From NCBI RefSeq assembly GCF_017873625.1, contig NZ_JAGGKL010000007.1, positions 87,412 through 151,411 on the forward strand: 64,000 nt of DNA, written 5' to 3'. The notes below the pieces were generated by a model. The model worked only from the letters and a program-made list of their open reading frames with translations. It was not told the origin of the DNA and did no database searches. This DNA is from Methanobacterium petrolearium. GTDB taxonomy: Archaea; Methanobacteriota; Methanobacteria; Methanobacteriales; Methanobacteriaceae. Below are positions 1 to 9,783 of the stretch, one piece after another. Numbering within the stretch: position 1 is the first letter of the stretch; each line of letters opens with the position of its first letter. Made by a program: the position numbers and the translations under genes.

Positions 1-547
1 TTTTAAATTCTTTATCTCCAGTTGCGGCACGTCGGGCTTTTTTAATAGGGTCAATACCCTTTTCATCTTTAATATCACCCAGAGCTTTAACAGCTGCCAC
101 CCTGACACCCCAATCTTCATCAGTTAATGTGTCGATAAGGGGATCTACTGCAGCATTGTCTCCTATTTCACCCAGGGCTTTAGATGCGAATTTACGCACA
201 CTCCAATCATCATCATTTAATGCCTCAACTAGCAAACCAACCACCTTATCACTCCTAATATCCTTAAGAGCCAGAGTGGCGTATCTGCGAATGTTCCCTT
301 CCTCGTTTTTCAGTATCAACACCAGGGGGTCGATGGCAGGTTCACCAATTTTCCCTAAAGCTTTAGCTGATGCAAATCTAACCTGTGGATTATCATCAGT
401 TAATGCATCAAGTAATGGTTCTACTGCATCTACACTACCTGTTTCACCCAGTTTTTCAGCCGCTTCCTTTCTTTTTTCAGCATCATCATCTTTAAGACTC
501 TCAATTAAAACATCTAAGTTATTTTTATCATCATTTGACAAAATCAT
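1..547 (-). CDS. HEAT-repeat protein (3' end outside window)
   Basis: Reading the minus strand from an ATG at 547 gives at least 182 codons with no stop before the left edge. The protein is built of about 31-residue helical repeats with the recurrent pattern 'DDNPQVRFASAKALGKIGE', 'DDDWSVRKFASKALGEIGD' and 'DEDWGVRVAAVKALGDI'. That is the PBS-lyase HEAT-like type, a protein-protein interaction scaffold. An AGGAG ribosome binding site lies just upstream of the start. The plus-strand ORF over the same bases is an antisense shadow with no recognisable motifs. The partner is unknown and the C-terminus is missing, so no more specific role can be given. Confidence 0.88.
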   Translation of the reverse strand, partial: MILSNDDKNNLDVLIESLKDDDAEKRKEAAEKLGETGSVDAVEPLLDALTDDNPQVRFASAKALGKIGEPAIDPLVLILKNEEGNIRRYATLALKDIRSDKVVGLLVEALNDDDWSVRKFASKALGEIGDNAAVDPLIDTLTDEDWGVRVAAVKALGDIKDEKGIDPIKKARRAATGDKEFK

Positions 548-736
548 CCCTCTCCTAATTTGTGGGAATATCAATTTAATTGTTTTACTGTGATATATTA
601 TTATATAAACTAATTTTACTGTGATATAAAACTAACTAAGCATACAACAATTTCTAATAATCATTATATTATTAATCCTATAAAATTCAAAGCATGATAA
701 GATATCAGGAATCTGCAAAATAAATCAAATTCATGA

Positions 737-1840
737 TTAGGAAGTTGAATTATCATATTCATGGAAAAAAATTGTTATTTCCGTACCTGAATCTAGATTA
801 ACAATCATTTCACCCTGAATCTGGTCGATAAGGTTTTTAACAAGTTGCAACCCAAGACTGTCACAATGGTCTATATCTAGATCACAGGGTAATCCAATAC
901 CGTCATCTGCCACGGTCATGACGTAATGGTTGGTGTTTTTGTAAAAAGTGAGGTGAATCTTTCCTGGTTCTTTGTGGGGGAATGCATATTTGATGCAGTT
1001 GGTTAAAAGTTCATTGAGTATGAGACCTACTGGAATGGCAGTGTTGATATCCATTTTAAGATCTTCTACTTCCATTATTAGTTCTAAATTCTCGGATTCT
1101 GTTAAAAATGAGTTAAACAGATCACCTGCCAGGTTACGAATGTAATCTCCGAAATTTATGTATTTAAGATCACTGGATCTGTACAGTTTTTCATGAATGA
1201 GTGCCATGGATTTCACACGGCTATGAGCCTGGGTAAATATGGACCTGGCATCCTCATCCTCAACATCAGCAGATGTGAGAGAGAAAAGACTGGCCATGAT
1301 CATTAAATTGTTCTTGGTTCGATGATGAATCTCGCGAACCAGCATTTCTTTATCAACCACCGCTTTATGAAGCAAATTAGATTCCTGGACTAATTTTTCC
1401 AGCAAAACATCACTGGTGATATCAGTTGCATAGACTAAGATGGCTACTATTTCATCATCAGATTTAACTGGAGATATTTGGACATTAACCGGTATGGATT
1501 CTGAGTCAGGAGCTAAAAAAATAGATGGGAATGGTTTAATTTCTCCGCCATTAAGAATAGAATTAGTGGATTTTATGAATTTATGAAGATCTTTAATGTG
1601 TATAATATTTAGTTGGGATAGTTTACAGTTAACAGCTTCAATGTCAGGTTTTAAAAGTTTTTTAACCTGTCTGGAAACATCTATTATTTTACCATCTAAT
1701 CCTAACAAAAAGAGATAATCAGGGGAAATTGAGAAAATCTGATTTTTTAAGGCAATTTCGCCTGTAATTTTTCGATTTTTTTCCTCTAATTCTTCGATCC
1801 TATTTAGATTATCATCCAAAACAGTTTTATTTTTTGCCAT
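737..1840 (-). CDS. PAS sensor histidine kinase, HisKA_2 type
   Basis: This is a 367-residue soluble sensor kinase. After a short coiled-coil start, residues 30-145 form a PAS domain (SPDYLFLLGLDGKIIDVSR). The HisKA_2 phospho-acceptor region follows with 'REIHHRTKNNL' at residues 169-179, so the phosphorylated His is probably H172 or H173. The C-terminal HATPase has the N-box 'LNELLTNCIKYAFP' and the G-box 'VADDGIGLP'. There are no membrane segments, so it should sense a cytoplasmic signal. A receiver-domain gene on the same strand begins at 3061 and ends about 350 bp upstream, a plausible phosphotransfer partner (inference). Kinases of this architecture are common in Methanobacteriales. Confidence 0.92.
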   Translation of the reverse strand: MAKNKTVLDDNLNRIEELEEKNRKITGEIALKNQIFSISPDYLFLLGLDGKIIDVSRQVKKLLKPDIEAVNCKLSQLNIIHIKDLHKFIKSTNSILNGGEIKPFPSIFLAPDSESIPVNVQISPVKSDDEIVAILVYATDITSDVLLEKLVQESNLLHKAVVDKEMLVREIHHRTKNNLMIMASLFSLTSADVEDEDARSIFTQAHSRVKSMALIHEKLYRSSDLKYINFGDYIRNLAGDLFNSFLTESENLELIMEVEDLKMDINTAIPVGLILNELLTNCIKYAFPHKEPGKIHLTFYKNTNHYVMTVADDGIGLPCDLDIDHCDSLGLQLVKNLIDQIQGEMIVNLDSGTEITIFFHEYDNSTS

Positions 1841-2113
1841 TTATATCCCCTTTAGACGTATGACGTACTATTGGGATACCGCCACCAAATTTTGCAAATA
1901 GTATTAGTTAATATTGTAATAATCTTCACAACTGAATAAATATTACTGCATGTTTTAGTGATGCATATCACAGTAGTGGTTATGGACTTAATATCTGTAA
2001 ATATGGTTGGAGTTAACTGCTGTAAATAGAATAATTAAAGTAAAGTGGAGGTGGAAGATGTAAATAAATAAATATTTTTTTAAAAAAAGGTTTTAAATGA
2101 TTTAAATATCTAT
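1841..2113. other. Intergenic, no gene seen
   Basis: This AT-rich spacer separates the receiver gene from the histidine kinase. I see no reading frame with a credible start, no RNA fold and no long inverted repeat. It presumably holds the kinase promoter. The stretch from about 2114 to the receiver stop is occupied by tandem repeats, listed separately. Confidence 0.6.
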
Positions 2114-2213
2114 AACATAATCAAACAGGATTTAACTCTTCATATTACAATCAAACAGGATTTAACTTTTCATATTATAATTAAACAGGGTTTAACTATC
2201 CATATCATAATCA
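2114..2213. repeat. 30-bp tandem repeat at the 3' end of the receiver gene
   Basis: The core 'tcaaacaggatttaact' recurs at 2121 and 2151, as a variant at 2181 (ttaaacagggtttaact), and as a more diverged start at 2211, an exact 30-bp spacing. Read on the minus strand, the gene ends in codons for FDYDMDS and a stop. Each downstream unit repeats this FxYxMxS-stop pattern in the same frame. The array is therefore an amplified copy of the end of the coding sequence including its stop codon. Confidence 0.85.
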
Positions 2214-3061
2214 AATTTACACACCGATTGTAGGATCCCTGTTGTGGGTTCTTCTTTAACAGATCCAGGTATTTTTGTCCAGGAATAGGTGAGTCGCATT
2301 ATGCTCTGGCAGATCAGGCATAAAAACACATCCTGCGGTCGGTTAGGGGACCATGAACATTTTTTCACAGTCATCGCACCTCTGTTGCTCCTTAAACGTG
2401 TCTGGACTCTGAAACCTAAATTATCATACAAATTGGAAATCCATTCCAGATATATTGCCATTTTTTCATTATCATCAAGATCATCATATGTGTCCTGGCT
2501 CTGGTGTTTGGCATAGTTAATAAAAAGTGGCTTCATATTCTGCTCAAAAAGTCGCATGAAACGAGATAAGAAAACACTTCTCTCATTAATGGGCATTTTG
2601 GAGACAAGTTCTGGAAGAGCACTTCTCATGAAGACCTGAACATCTTTAAGTCCTGCTTTTTTCTCTTCTTCAAGTTCCTTCTTTTTCAACTGGAAATTCT
2701 TCAATGCCAATTCTATGTTATTACGCAATTCTGCCTCTTCTATCGGTTTGATGAGATATGCAGTTGCTTGAGTATCAATCATCCGTTGGAATGTCTCTAC
2801 ATCATCCAGTGCAGTCAAATAGATTAGAGGAACATCCATGAAACTCTTAATAATAGTGGCAGCGTCAATACCATCCATATCCCCTTTTAAAGTGATGTCC
2901 ATAAGAATCAAATCAGGTTTAATGGTGAAGGCTTCCTGGATTGCTTCATTCCCGGTTTGAGCAGTGCTGGGCACATAATATCCCAGGGATTGCAGACTCT
3001 CCTGAATTTCAATGGCACTGATTCCTTCATCTTCAACCACTAAAATTGTCTCTCCCGCCAT
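2192..3061 (-). CDS. Response regulator, receiver domain plus uncharacterised output domain
   Basis: Residues 1-120 are a CheY-like receiver domain with the acidic pocket E10/D11, the phosphorylatable D55 in 'LILMDITLKG', the T in 'YLTALDD' and the conserved K in 'LIKPIEE'. A charged linker (KKKELEEEKKAGL) leads to a roughly 150-residue C-terminal domain I cannot assign. It contains the Cys-rich stretch 'VKKCSWSPNRPQDVFLCLIC', which could bind metal or ligand. No DNA-binding helix-turn-helix is evident, so the output may be protein interaction or small-molecule sensing. The neighbouring HisKA_2 kinase at 737-1840 is the obvious candidate phosphodonor. Confidence 0.88.
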   Translation of the reverse strand: MAGETILVVEDEGISAIEIQESLQSLGYYVPSTAQTGNEAIQEAFTIKPDLILMDITLKGDMDGIDAATIIKSFMDVPLIYLTALDDVETFQRMIDTQATAYLIKPIEEAELRNNIELALKNFQLKKKELEEEKKAGLKDVQVFMRSALPELVSKMPINERSVFLSRFMRLFEQNMKPLFINYAKHQSQDTYDDLDDNEKMAIYLEWISNLYDNLGFRVQTRLRSNRGAMTVKKCSWSPNRPQDVFLCLICQSIMRLTYSWTKIPGSVKEEPTTGILQSVCKFDYDMDS

Positions 3062-3329
3062 TCTATCACTATAAACCCGCTGTTATCATTCTGTGAACAA
3101 TGTACATCATTTAGATGTTTATGTTTAGGTTATCACTCTATAAGTACTTTGTAGATTTTACTAAGAATTAGGTGCACCAGGATAGGTAAATTTTGCAACT
3201 TAAACTAGTTAGGTTTTTTTGCAATGAATTTAATCCTAACCTTGATCGGTAATGGTTTCAATATAATGAATGATTTTTTATTATAAATTCATCTAATCTG
3301 GGGAGCTTTTCCATCTCAATTGGTGAGAA

Positions 3330-3767
3330 TTGGGTCTGAATTTGGAAAAACTATTTTTAAAATTAAGGATAATCCTATTATACCAATATTCAGGAGGTGA
3401 AACAGGCTCAAAGAGAATTCTATTAGTGTGTATAATTGCATTATTCATATGGACCATGCCCATATATGCCATGGATTGTACCAATCAAACATCCAATGCC
3501 ACCACTAATGCAACCAATCAGACTGAACACACTAGAAATGGTATAAATACTTCGAGTGAGAGTCAAGACCATGTTGTGATTCTTAAAACAGCTGAAGCAG
3601 AGGGATATGGAGATATCCAGGATTTACGACTTCATGTATTGGAGATCCTTGAGCAGTTATATTTGCAACGCTATCAAAACCAAACTGCCCAGAAAGAAGA
3701 GATCATTGAGTTTCCAGATGGAATATCCAATCTTCAAAGCATGATACGCAGCTTAATAAGAATATAA
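3330..3767 (+). CDS. Small secreted protein, uncharacterised
   Basis: The frame encodes 145 residues from a TTG at 3330, preceded by GGTGA about 4 bases upstream. A strong AGGAGGTGA at about 3392-3400 has no ATG close after it; an in-frame GTG near 3427 is an alternative start. Either way the N-terminus holds one hydrophobic signal segment (RILLVCIIALFIWTMPIYA). An Asn/Thr-rich stretch follows (NQTSNATTNATNQTEHT) with many potential N-glycosylation sequons, typical of exported archaeal proteins. The C-terminal half is predicted helical. I do not recognise a family. The start position is uncertain. Confidence 0.5.
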   Translation: MGLNLEKLFLKLRIILLYQYSGGETGSKRILLVCIIALFIWTMPIYAMDCTNQTSNATTNATNQTEHTRNGINTSSESQDHVVILKTAEAEGYGDIQDLRLHVLEILEQLYLQRYQNQTAQKEEIIEFPDGISNLQSMIRSLIRI

Positions 3768-3858
3768 AGATTCAATTTAACCATTTTTTTATTTTTTTGG
3801 AACTAACCATTAATTTTCTAAGAAACTGCCCATCTACTTTATAAAATAAATCATTATC

Positions 3859-4701
3859 TTAAATAGATTGGTAATTTCTAAGATACCAGTCAATAAGCTC
3901 CCTGGCTATGCTCATTTTGGAGGGTTGCCTGGGAAGTTCATCAGCACGGAACCAGTGAGCATCAATTATTTCATTACCATCAGCCTGTATATTGCCAGAT
4001 TCATAGTCGGCGGTAAATCCCAGCATCAGTGAATTAGGGAAAGGCCAGGGTTGACTTCCGAAATACCGGATATTTTTAACTTTCAAACCCACCTCTTCCC
4101 AGGTTTCTCTTTTCACAGCTTCTTCTAAGGTTTCACCCGCCTCCACAAATCCAGCGATAAGGCCATACATATCTCCAGAGGCACGGGAATGTTTGGCCAT
4201 TAAGAGTTTACCATCCTTAACAATAGCAGTGATGACTGCAGGAGAAAGGCGAGTGTGACTGATGAATCCACACTCAGGACAGATCTTGGCCATCTCATCA
4301 TCTAAGGTACGGGTGGGCGTGCCACATCTACCACAGAATTGGTGATTAGAATCCCAGTTAACAACCTGAATGGCTTTACCTGCTAAAAGAAATATATCCT
4401 CATCAAGCTTCATGTACAATGAACGCAAATCCCTGAAAACCATCCCTTCAGGAGCAACTGTTCCAGGATTAATCTCTGCAGAATAGCAGGGATAACCATC
4501 AAGTGTACCTAGATACTGAGTTCTAACTGGAGAAATATGCAAGTCTTCCAATTTATCTGCCTGGGGCAAGTAGGTTTTCTCATGGTCCTCACATACCATC
4601 ATTTTGTTTTCAGTGAAAACAAACCAATATGACGGGGCACTGTTATTCTCATCTGGTGAAACTGAAGGGATGTATCGTTGGTAAATGCCTTTCCTTCTCA
4701 T
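3859..4701 (-). CDS. nudC: NAD(H) pyrophosphatase / NAD-decapping Nudix hydrolase
   Basis: The 280-residue protein has the full NudC architecture. An N-terminal domain is followed by a zinc ribbon with C123, C126, C141 and C144 (CGRC...CPEC). The Nudix box GFVEAGETLEEAVKRETWEE then matches GX5EX7REUXEEXGU at about residues 184-206. The downstream 'SQPWPFPNSLMLGF' is the SQPWPFPxS signature that separates NADH pyrophosphatases from other Nudix enzymes. It hydrolyses NAD(H) to NMN(H) and AMP, and family members can remove NAD caps from RNA. cofH ends about 59 bp upstream on the same strand, so the two may be co-transcribed. Confidence 0.95.
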   Translation of the reverse strand: MRRKGIYQRYIPSVSPDENNSAPSYWFVFTENKMMVCEDHEKTYLPQADKLEDLHISPVRTQYLGTLDGYPCYSAEINPGTVAPEGMVFRDLRSLYMKLDEDIFLLAGKAIQVVNWDSNHQFCGRCGTPTRTLDDEMAKICPECGFISHTRLSPAVITAIVKDGKLLMAKHSRASGDMYGLIAGFVEAGETLEEAVKRETWEEVGLKVKNIRYFGSQPWPFPNSLMLGFTADYESGNIQADGNEIIDAHWFRADELPRQPSKMSIARELIDWYLRNYQSI

Positions 4702-4760
4702 TTTTATTATCTCTTAACATATTTTCAAACATTATAAGATAGTTATCAACAGAAAATTAT

Positions 4761-5816
4761 TTATTCGGACGAAACAGGTTCATAAATCGTGTTACGTTCC
4801 ACAGGAACCCTGCCAATTCCTTTGATAAGGCCATGCATCTGGTTACGGGTGAGATATTCACCATGTGATGAACCAGCTGCAATGGAGATTTTATCCTCCA
4901 TCATGGTACCTCCCAGATCATTAGCACCGCAACAGAGGGCCACCTGGGCCAGTCTGGTACCAATCTTTATCCATGATGCCTGGATATTGGGTATGTCCCT
5001 TCCAAGAATTACGCGGGCTATGGCGTGTAGTTTAAGATCATCCAGTCCACTGGCACCAATGGATTGTTCCCCCATGGGATTGTTTTCTCCCAGGAAGGTC
5101 ATGGGTACCAGTTCTGTGAATCCACCGGTTTCACGCTGAATATCTCGCAGTATCAACAGATGATCAATACGGTCTTCCCAGGTTTCTATACTTCCGTACA
5201 TAATTGTGGAAGTAGTGGGAATCCCAAGCTGGTGGGCTTGTTTAATAATGTCCACCCACTCCTGGGTTGATACCTTGTTGGGGCATATCTTTTCCCTTAC
5301 ACTATCTACTAGGATTTCAGCAGAAGCACCGGTTAATGTATCCAGTCCAGCACGGTTAAGTGCGGATAATGTTTCTTTTACAGTCATGTTTGAAGCTTCA
5401 GCAGCATGGTAAATTTCAACTGGGGATAAAGTGTGAAGATCAATTGTGTAATGTTCTTTTATGGTGCTGAAAAGGTCACAATAAAATTCTACATCCATAT
5501 AAGGCATTACTCCACCAAACAAGCAGATTTCACTTGCCCCTACGTTAACTGCTTCGTTTATGTTTTGGAGAATTTCTTCGGTGGTCATTTCATAGCCTAT
5601 ATGATCCCGAAAAGAACAGAATGCACATCCAATCATGCAATGGTCAGTGATGAAAGTGTTACAGTTGGCCACGAACGTGACTTCATCTCCCACTATTTCC
5701 TGCCTCAATCTATCCGCAACATCAAATAACTGGAAATGATTAGAGTTAACGAGTTTTAATGCATCTTCCTTGGTTATTTCACCATCAAGGGAAGCCTGGT
5801 ATATTGTTTCCATCAT
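4761..5816 (-). CDS. cofH: FO synthase subunit 2 (5-amino-6-(D-ribitylamino)uracil--L-tyrosine 4-hydroxyphenyl transferase)
   Basis: This 351-residue radical SAM enzyme belongs to the CofH/MqnC/MqnE group. The [4Fe-4S] cysteines are C60, C64 and C67 in 'CMIGCAFCSFRD'. Other family signatures are 'HTLSPVEI' and 'ALCCGANDLGGTMMEDKI'. CofH joins the hydroxybenzyl part of tyrosine to the ribityl-diaminouracil; CofG then closes the ring to give FO, the chromophore of coenzyme F420. F420 is essential in hydrogenotrophic methanogens. The start is an ATG-ATG with GGAGAG upstream. cofG is not in this window. CofG itself is less likely because the C-terminal CofH/MqnE signature is present. Confidence 0.9.
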   Translation of the reverse strand: MMETIYQASLDGEITKEDALKLVNSNHFQLFDVADRLRQEIVGDEVTFVANCNTFITDHCMIGCAFCSFRDHIGYEMTTEEILQNINEAVNVGASEICLFGGVMPYMDVEFYCDLFSTIKEHYTIDLHTLSPVEIYHAAEASNMTVKETLSALNRAGLDTLTGASAEILVDSVREKICPNKVSTQEWVDIIKQAHQLGIPTTSTIMYGSIETWEDRIDHLLILRDIQRETGGFTELVPMTFLGENNPMGEQSIGASGLDDLKLHAIARVILGRDIPNIQASWIKIGTRLAQVALCCGANDLGGTMMEDKISIAAGSSHGEYLTRNQMHGLIKGIGRVPVERNTIYEPVSSE

Positions 5817-6046
5817 GGTTGTTTACTCTCCTGGCTAAAATATTCATTGTATTCAGGTTTTTGAATAGTTCCATATCTCCCTTCATTATTCTATAAATAA
5901 ATAGTTTAAGTATTGGGGTTAAACTGTTTGGCAGTTTTTATTAAATATAAAATTTAATTGATAAAACTTATTTATGCTATTTGGAAAAAAATTATATTAT
6001 AATTTCAATTAACGAGAATATAAAACTAAAAGGGGTTATCTACTTC

Positions 6047-7075
6047 ATGAATTTAAATGAACTTATTTTACCAATGTTAATAATATTAATTGGAATCATC
6101 ACTGGATTCTTATTTGAATTCTTAATAATCCGAAAAATCCGGGAAAAATGTTTCGAAACGGATTGGGATGGTTTTAAGGTGGTTATCAGATCCTTAAAAG
6201 GATTATCTGCCTTTTGTTTTACCATTGCTGCTGTTTACATTGCCTTAAACTACATGGTGATTGATGCTGCTATCCTGAGTAGCATCAACAAAATTTTGAC
6301 CATCCTTCTTGTTTTACTTATTACCTGGTTTGTGGCCCGTTTAACGTCTGGTTTTGTGAATCTATACACTCAACAGGCAGAGGGAGTTTTACCATCCACA
6401 TCCTTCTTTGGTAATATAACTAAAATACTCATATTTGCCGTGGGAATCATGGTAATTATCAGTTTCCTGGGACTCTCAATCACTCCTCTGTTAACTGCCT
6501 TTGGTATTGGAGGTATTGCACTGGCCTTGGCCCTGGAAGACACTCTATCCAACATGTTTGCTGGTTTAAATGTTATAACTTCTAAGGAAATGTTAATGGG
6601 GGATTATATAATGCTTGACAGTGGTGAAGAGGGATATGTTCAGGATATAACCTGGAGAAACACCACCATACAATCTTTAACCAAAAACACCATCATCATA
6701 CCCAACTCCAAAATCGCATCTACCATCATCACCAACTACCATCAGGACCAGAAAGAAATGCTCGTCAAAGTCAACATAGGAGTATCCTATGGGAGTGACC
6801 TGGAGAAGGTGGAAAAAGTTACCGTGGAAGTGGCCAGGGAAGTTATCGAAGAACTTTCCGGGGGGGATGATTCTATCGATCCCTACATAAGATACAGTGA
6901 ATTTGATGATTTTAGCATTAACTTCACGGTATTTCTAAGTGTTAAAGAATTCGTAGAACAGTACAGGTTGAAACATGTATTCATAAAACGTTTACATGAA
7001 AGATACAATACTGAGGGCATTGTTATACCATTCCCGGTCCGTACGGTGCACATGAAAAATGATGGGGATAACTGA
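6047..7075 (+). CDS. Small-conductance mechanosensitive channel, MscS family
   Basis: The protein has an N-terminal set of three or four membrane helices. The pore-lining Gly/Ala-rich helix (TAFGIGGIALALALEDTLSNMFAG) is the hallmark of MscS. The beta domain 'GDYIMLDSGEEGYVQDITWRNT' follows with the C-terminal cytoplasmic alpha/beta cage (IIPNSKIASTIITNY). It should open under membrane tension to release solutes on osmotic down-shock. I chose ATG 6047, with AGGGG upstream, instead of the longer TTG at 5981 because the extra 22 residues are polar and lack a ribosome site. The result is 342 residues, a usual length for archaeal MscS-like channels. Confidence 0.92.
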   Translation: MNLNELILPMLIILIGIITGFLFEFLIIRKIREKCFETDWDGFKVVIRSLKGLSAFCFTIAAVYIALNYMVIDAAILSSINKILTILLVLLITWFVARLTSGFVNLYTQQAEGVLPSTSFFGNITKILIFAVGIMVIISFLGLSITPLLTAFGIGGIALALALEDTLSNMFAGLNVITSKEMLMGDYIMLDSGEEGYVQDITWRNTTIQSLTKNTIIIPNSKIASTIITNYHQDQKEMLVKVNIGVSYGSDLEKVEKVTVEVAREVIEELSGGDDSIDPYIRYSEFDDFSINFTVFLSVKEFVEQYRLKHVFIKRLHERYNTEGIVIPFPVRTVHMKNDGDN

Positions 7076-7149
7076 TTTATGGAAAATTCTTTTATTTCAT
7101 TTTTATCAATCTTAATATTTTAAAAAAAGTAAGAAAAAGAAAAAAAGGG

Positions 7150-9783
7150 TTATTTTTTTGAACTGATTATTCCACCTAAAACCATCAACACCGCCATTAA
7201 TAATCCAGCAACAGGCATTCCTGTGTTTTGCATATTAATGGTTTTTCCATACACTGGTGTGGGTTCAGGTTTAGATTGGGGGGTGGCGGTTATAGTAGTA
7301 GATGCGGTAGTGTTATTGCGTACCGGGTCGTAGGTTAATGCTGTGACTCGAGCGGTGTTGGTTATTTTTCCAGATTGCAGTACCATTGAAGTTATGGTTA
7401 AGGTGGCGGTTTCACCATTGGACAGATAATCCATAGTCCAAGTACCAGTAACTGGGTCATATGATCCATAACTGGTATTAGATGACAGGTATTTCAGGCC
7501 TTTAGGTATGATGTCAGTTACTGTCACACCATATGAAGTGTCGGGTCCGTTGTTACGTACAATGATGGTGTAAATTACGGTATCTCCAACGTAGGGTGTG
7601 GTATTATCCACAGTCTTGGTAATGTTCACATCAGCCACACTAGCCAGCTTCACAATAAAGGCATCACCAGCACCCTGGTAATTAGCCTGGTAAGCACCAC
7701 TGGTAGTTGGGAAATTTTCAGAATAAGTGTATCCTGTGGCATAAATGTTACCTGCATCATCCAGGGTCACACTGTAGCCGAATTCATCACTATCTCCTCC
7801 CAGGTAGGTGCTGTACTGTAGGTCACTGGATCCCTGACTGTATGATGACATTTTACTTATAAATGCATCACCCCATCCATGTAAACTGGTCTGGTAGGCT
7901 CCAGAGGTGGTTGGGAAGTCATCAGATCCTGTGTAACCCGTGATGTAGATGGTTTTTTCTTTATCTAGATCTATGCTCCATCCGTAGTCGTTACTGTTAC
8001 CTCCGAGGTAGGTGCTGTATTTCAAGTCGTCTGTTCCCTGGCTGTCAGGTGTCAGTTTACTTATGAAAACATCGTAACTTCCAGCATTACTGGTTTGGTA
8101 GGCATCAGATGTGGTTGGGAAATCATTTGAGGCTGTGTATCCGGTGATGTAGATAGTTCCATTGTTATCTATGGCAATACCTTGCCCACCATCATCATCA
8201 CTTCCCCCAAGGAATGTGCTGTATTTCAAGTCATCTGTTCCCTGGTTGTCAGGTGATAGTTTACTTATGAAAGCATCTCCATAGATTCCTGAATAACTGG
8301 TTTGGTAAGCTCCTGCTGTTGTTGGAAAAAGAGTCCCATATGATCCTGACCATGTGCATCCTGTAACATAGATGTTTTGCTCGTTATCTACGGTTATACC
8401 GTATCCATAGTCATATCTACTCCCTCCGAGGTAGGTGCTGTACTTTAGGTCGTTAGTTCCTTGATTGTTCGGTGTTAATTTAACCACAAATACATCTGAA
8501 TCTCCTCCATTGGATGTTTGGTAAGCTCCAGTAGTTGTTGGAAAATCATCCGAGAATGTACATCCAGTTACATAAATGTTCCCAGCAGTATCCACAGCTA
8601 TACTATAACCATAATCATCAGCATACATGTAGGGATCGGATCCTCCAATATAAGTACTATATTTCAGGTCGTTAGTTCCTTGGTTGTTAGGGGTCAATTT
8701 AACAATGAAAGAGTCAGCTGCTCCTGCATTACTGGTTTGGAAGGCTCCAGTAGTTGTCGGAAAATCCTCTGACCATGTGTATCCTGTGATATAAATGTTT
8801 CCTTCGTTATCTACTGCAATACTTGTGCCATAGTCGTAGTTGGTTCCTCCTAGGTAGGTACTGTATTGTAAGTTATATGTACCATGACTGTTGGGGGCTA
8901 ATTTGGTTATGAAAGTATCATAAGTTCCAGCATTACTGGTTTGATAGGCACCAGTTGTGGTGGGGAAATTAGCTGAATCTGTGTATCCTGTGATGTAGAT
9001 ATTTCCATCATCATCGAGAGTTATGCTCTGCCCAGCATCATCTCTTGTTCCTCCCAAGTAACTACCGTACTGTAATATAGGGTCGATGGTTAGTTCTTTG
9101 CTTTTGTCATATTCTCCAACCTGGAAACTGTAAATATTCCCATCCAAGTTATAGTTTACGGATATAACATCATCTTCCTGGTAGGCGAGGGGTTTACTGA
9201 GTAGTACATCACCAATAGGTGTTTGCATCTTCAAATCACCTTCACTGGTTACCTGTAAATCACTTGTCCCCAGTATCAGTATTTTTATGTCTTCAGGATT
9301 GGCTCGAGCTTGTATCAGAAATATTTTTTCAACATTATCGCCATTGGCTCTTAGAATAACAGTTATCCCTGGGTATATTTCACCTAAACTGATACTATTC
9401 CAGGTTGTAAGTGCGGTTTTCCACTGACTGGAATCATTACCCATGTAATAATCAACCTTAGCAGTTCCTGTTTCATGGCCTGTGGCATGGAATGTGATCA
9501 CACTCCCATTTTCATGAATGAATTGCTCTTTAATTACCATGGTGGTGTTGTTTTCTCCCTTTACACTGTGTATGATACTATCATGAGTAACGTAGACGGT
9601 TCCATAGAAAGTATCTACATAATATTCCACTTCACTGTTGGTCTGTCCTTCATTTTCCACAAAAGGAATAGTTGAATTACTGATTTCAACACTGAGATTA
9701 TCACCAGTATCTTGAGCTGAAACACAGTTCAATGAAAGAATCATCATCCCCATAAAAACCAACAACATTAAACATTTTTTCAT
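7150..9783 (-). CDS. Secreted SBBP-repeat (beta-propeller-like) surface protein with DUF11 domain
   Basis: This is an exported protein of about 877 residues. The ATG at 9783, preceded by GGAGGTG, gives a clean signal peptide (MKKCLMLLVFMGMMILSLNC). About 200 residues of N-terminal domain precede seven or more ~56-residue SBBP repeats, each with 'YLGG', 'GNIYITGYT' and 'DFPTTTGAYQTS'. A DUF11 adhesion-type domain comes next (NITKTVDNTTPYVGDTVIYT). The C-terminus is a sorting-like signal: MQNTGMP, a hydrophobic stretch and a terminal SSKK. It is probably a cell-surface binding or adhesin protein. The upstream ATG at 9828 is rejected because it places the ribosome site inside the gene. Confidence 0.9.
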   Translation of the reverse strand: MKKCLMLLVFMGMMILSLNCVSAQDTGDNLSVEISNSTIPFVENEGQTNSEVEYYVDTFYGTVYVTHDSIIHSVKGENNTTMVIKEQFIHENGSVITFHATGHETGTAKVDYYMGNDSSQWKTALTTWNSISLGEIYPGITVILRANGDNVEKIFLIQARANPEDIKILILGTSDLQVTSEGDLKMQTPIGDVLLSKPLAYQEDDVISVNYNLDGNIYSFQVGEYDKSKELTIDPILQYGSYLGGTRDDAGQSITLDDDGNIYITGYTDSANFPTTTGAYQTSNAGTYDTFITKLAPNSHGTYNLQYSTYLGGTNYDYGTSIAVDNEGNIYITGYTWSEDFPTTTGAFQTSNAGAADSFIVKLTPNNQGTNDLKYSTYIGGSDPYMYADDYGYSIAVDTAGNIYVTGCTFSDDFPTTTGAYQTSNGGDSDVFVVKLTPNNQGTNDLKYSTYLGGSRYDYGYGITVDNEQNIYVTGCTWSGSYGTLFPTTAGAYQTSYSGIYGDAFISKLSPDNQGTDDLKYSTFLGGSDDDGGQGIAIDNNGTIYITGYTASNDFPTTSDAYQTSNAGSYDVFISKLTPDSQGTDDLKYSTYLGGNSNDYGWSIDLDKEKTIYITGYTGSDDFPTTSGAYQTSLHGWGDAFISKMSSYSQGSSDLQYSTYLGGDSDEFGYSVTLDDAGNIYATGYTYSENFPTTSGAYQANYQGAGDAFIVKLASVADVNITKTVDNTTPYVGDTVIYTIIVRNNGPDTSYGVTVTDIIPKGLKYLSSNTSYGSYDPVTGTWTMDYLSNGETATLTITSMVLQSGKITNTARVTALTYDPVRNNTTASTTITATPQSKPEPTPVYGKTINMQNTGMPVAGLLMAVLMVLGGIISSKK

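Noticed and set aside
129..593. Plus-strand 154-codon frame
   Set aside because: It is the antisense shadow of the HEAT-repeat gene; the minus strand has clear repeats and a ribosome site.
2114..2213. 30-bp repeats as a CRISPR array
   Set aside because: Repeats are directly adjacent without spacers and derive from the coding end of the receiver gene.
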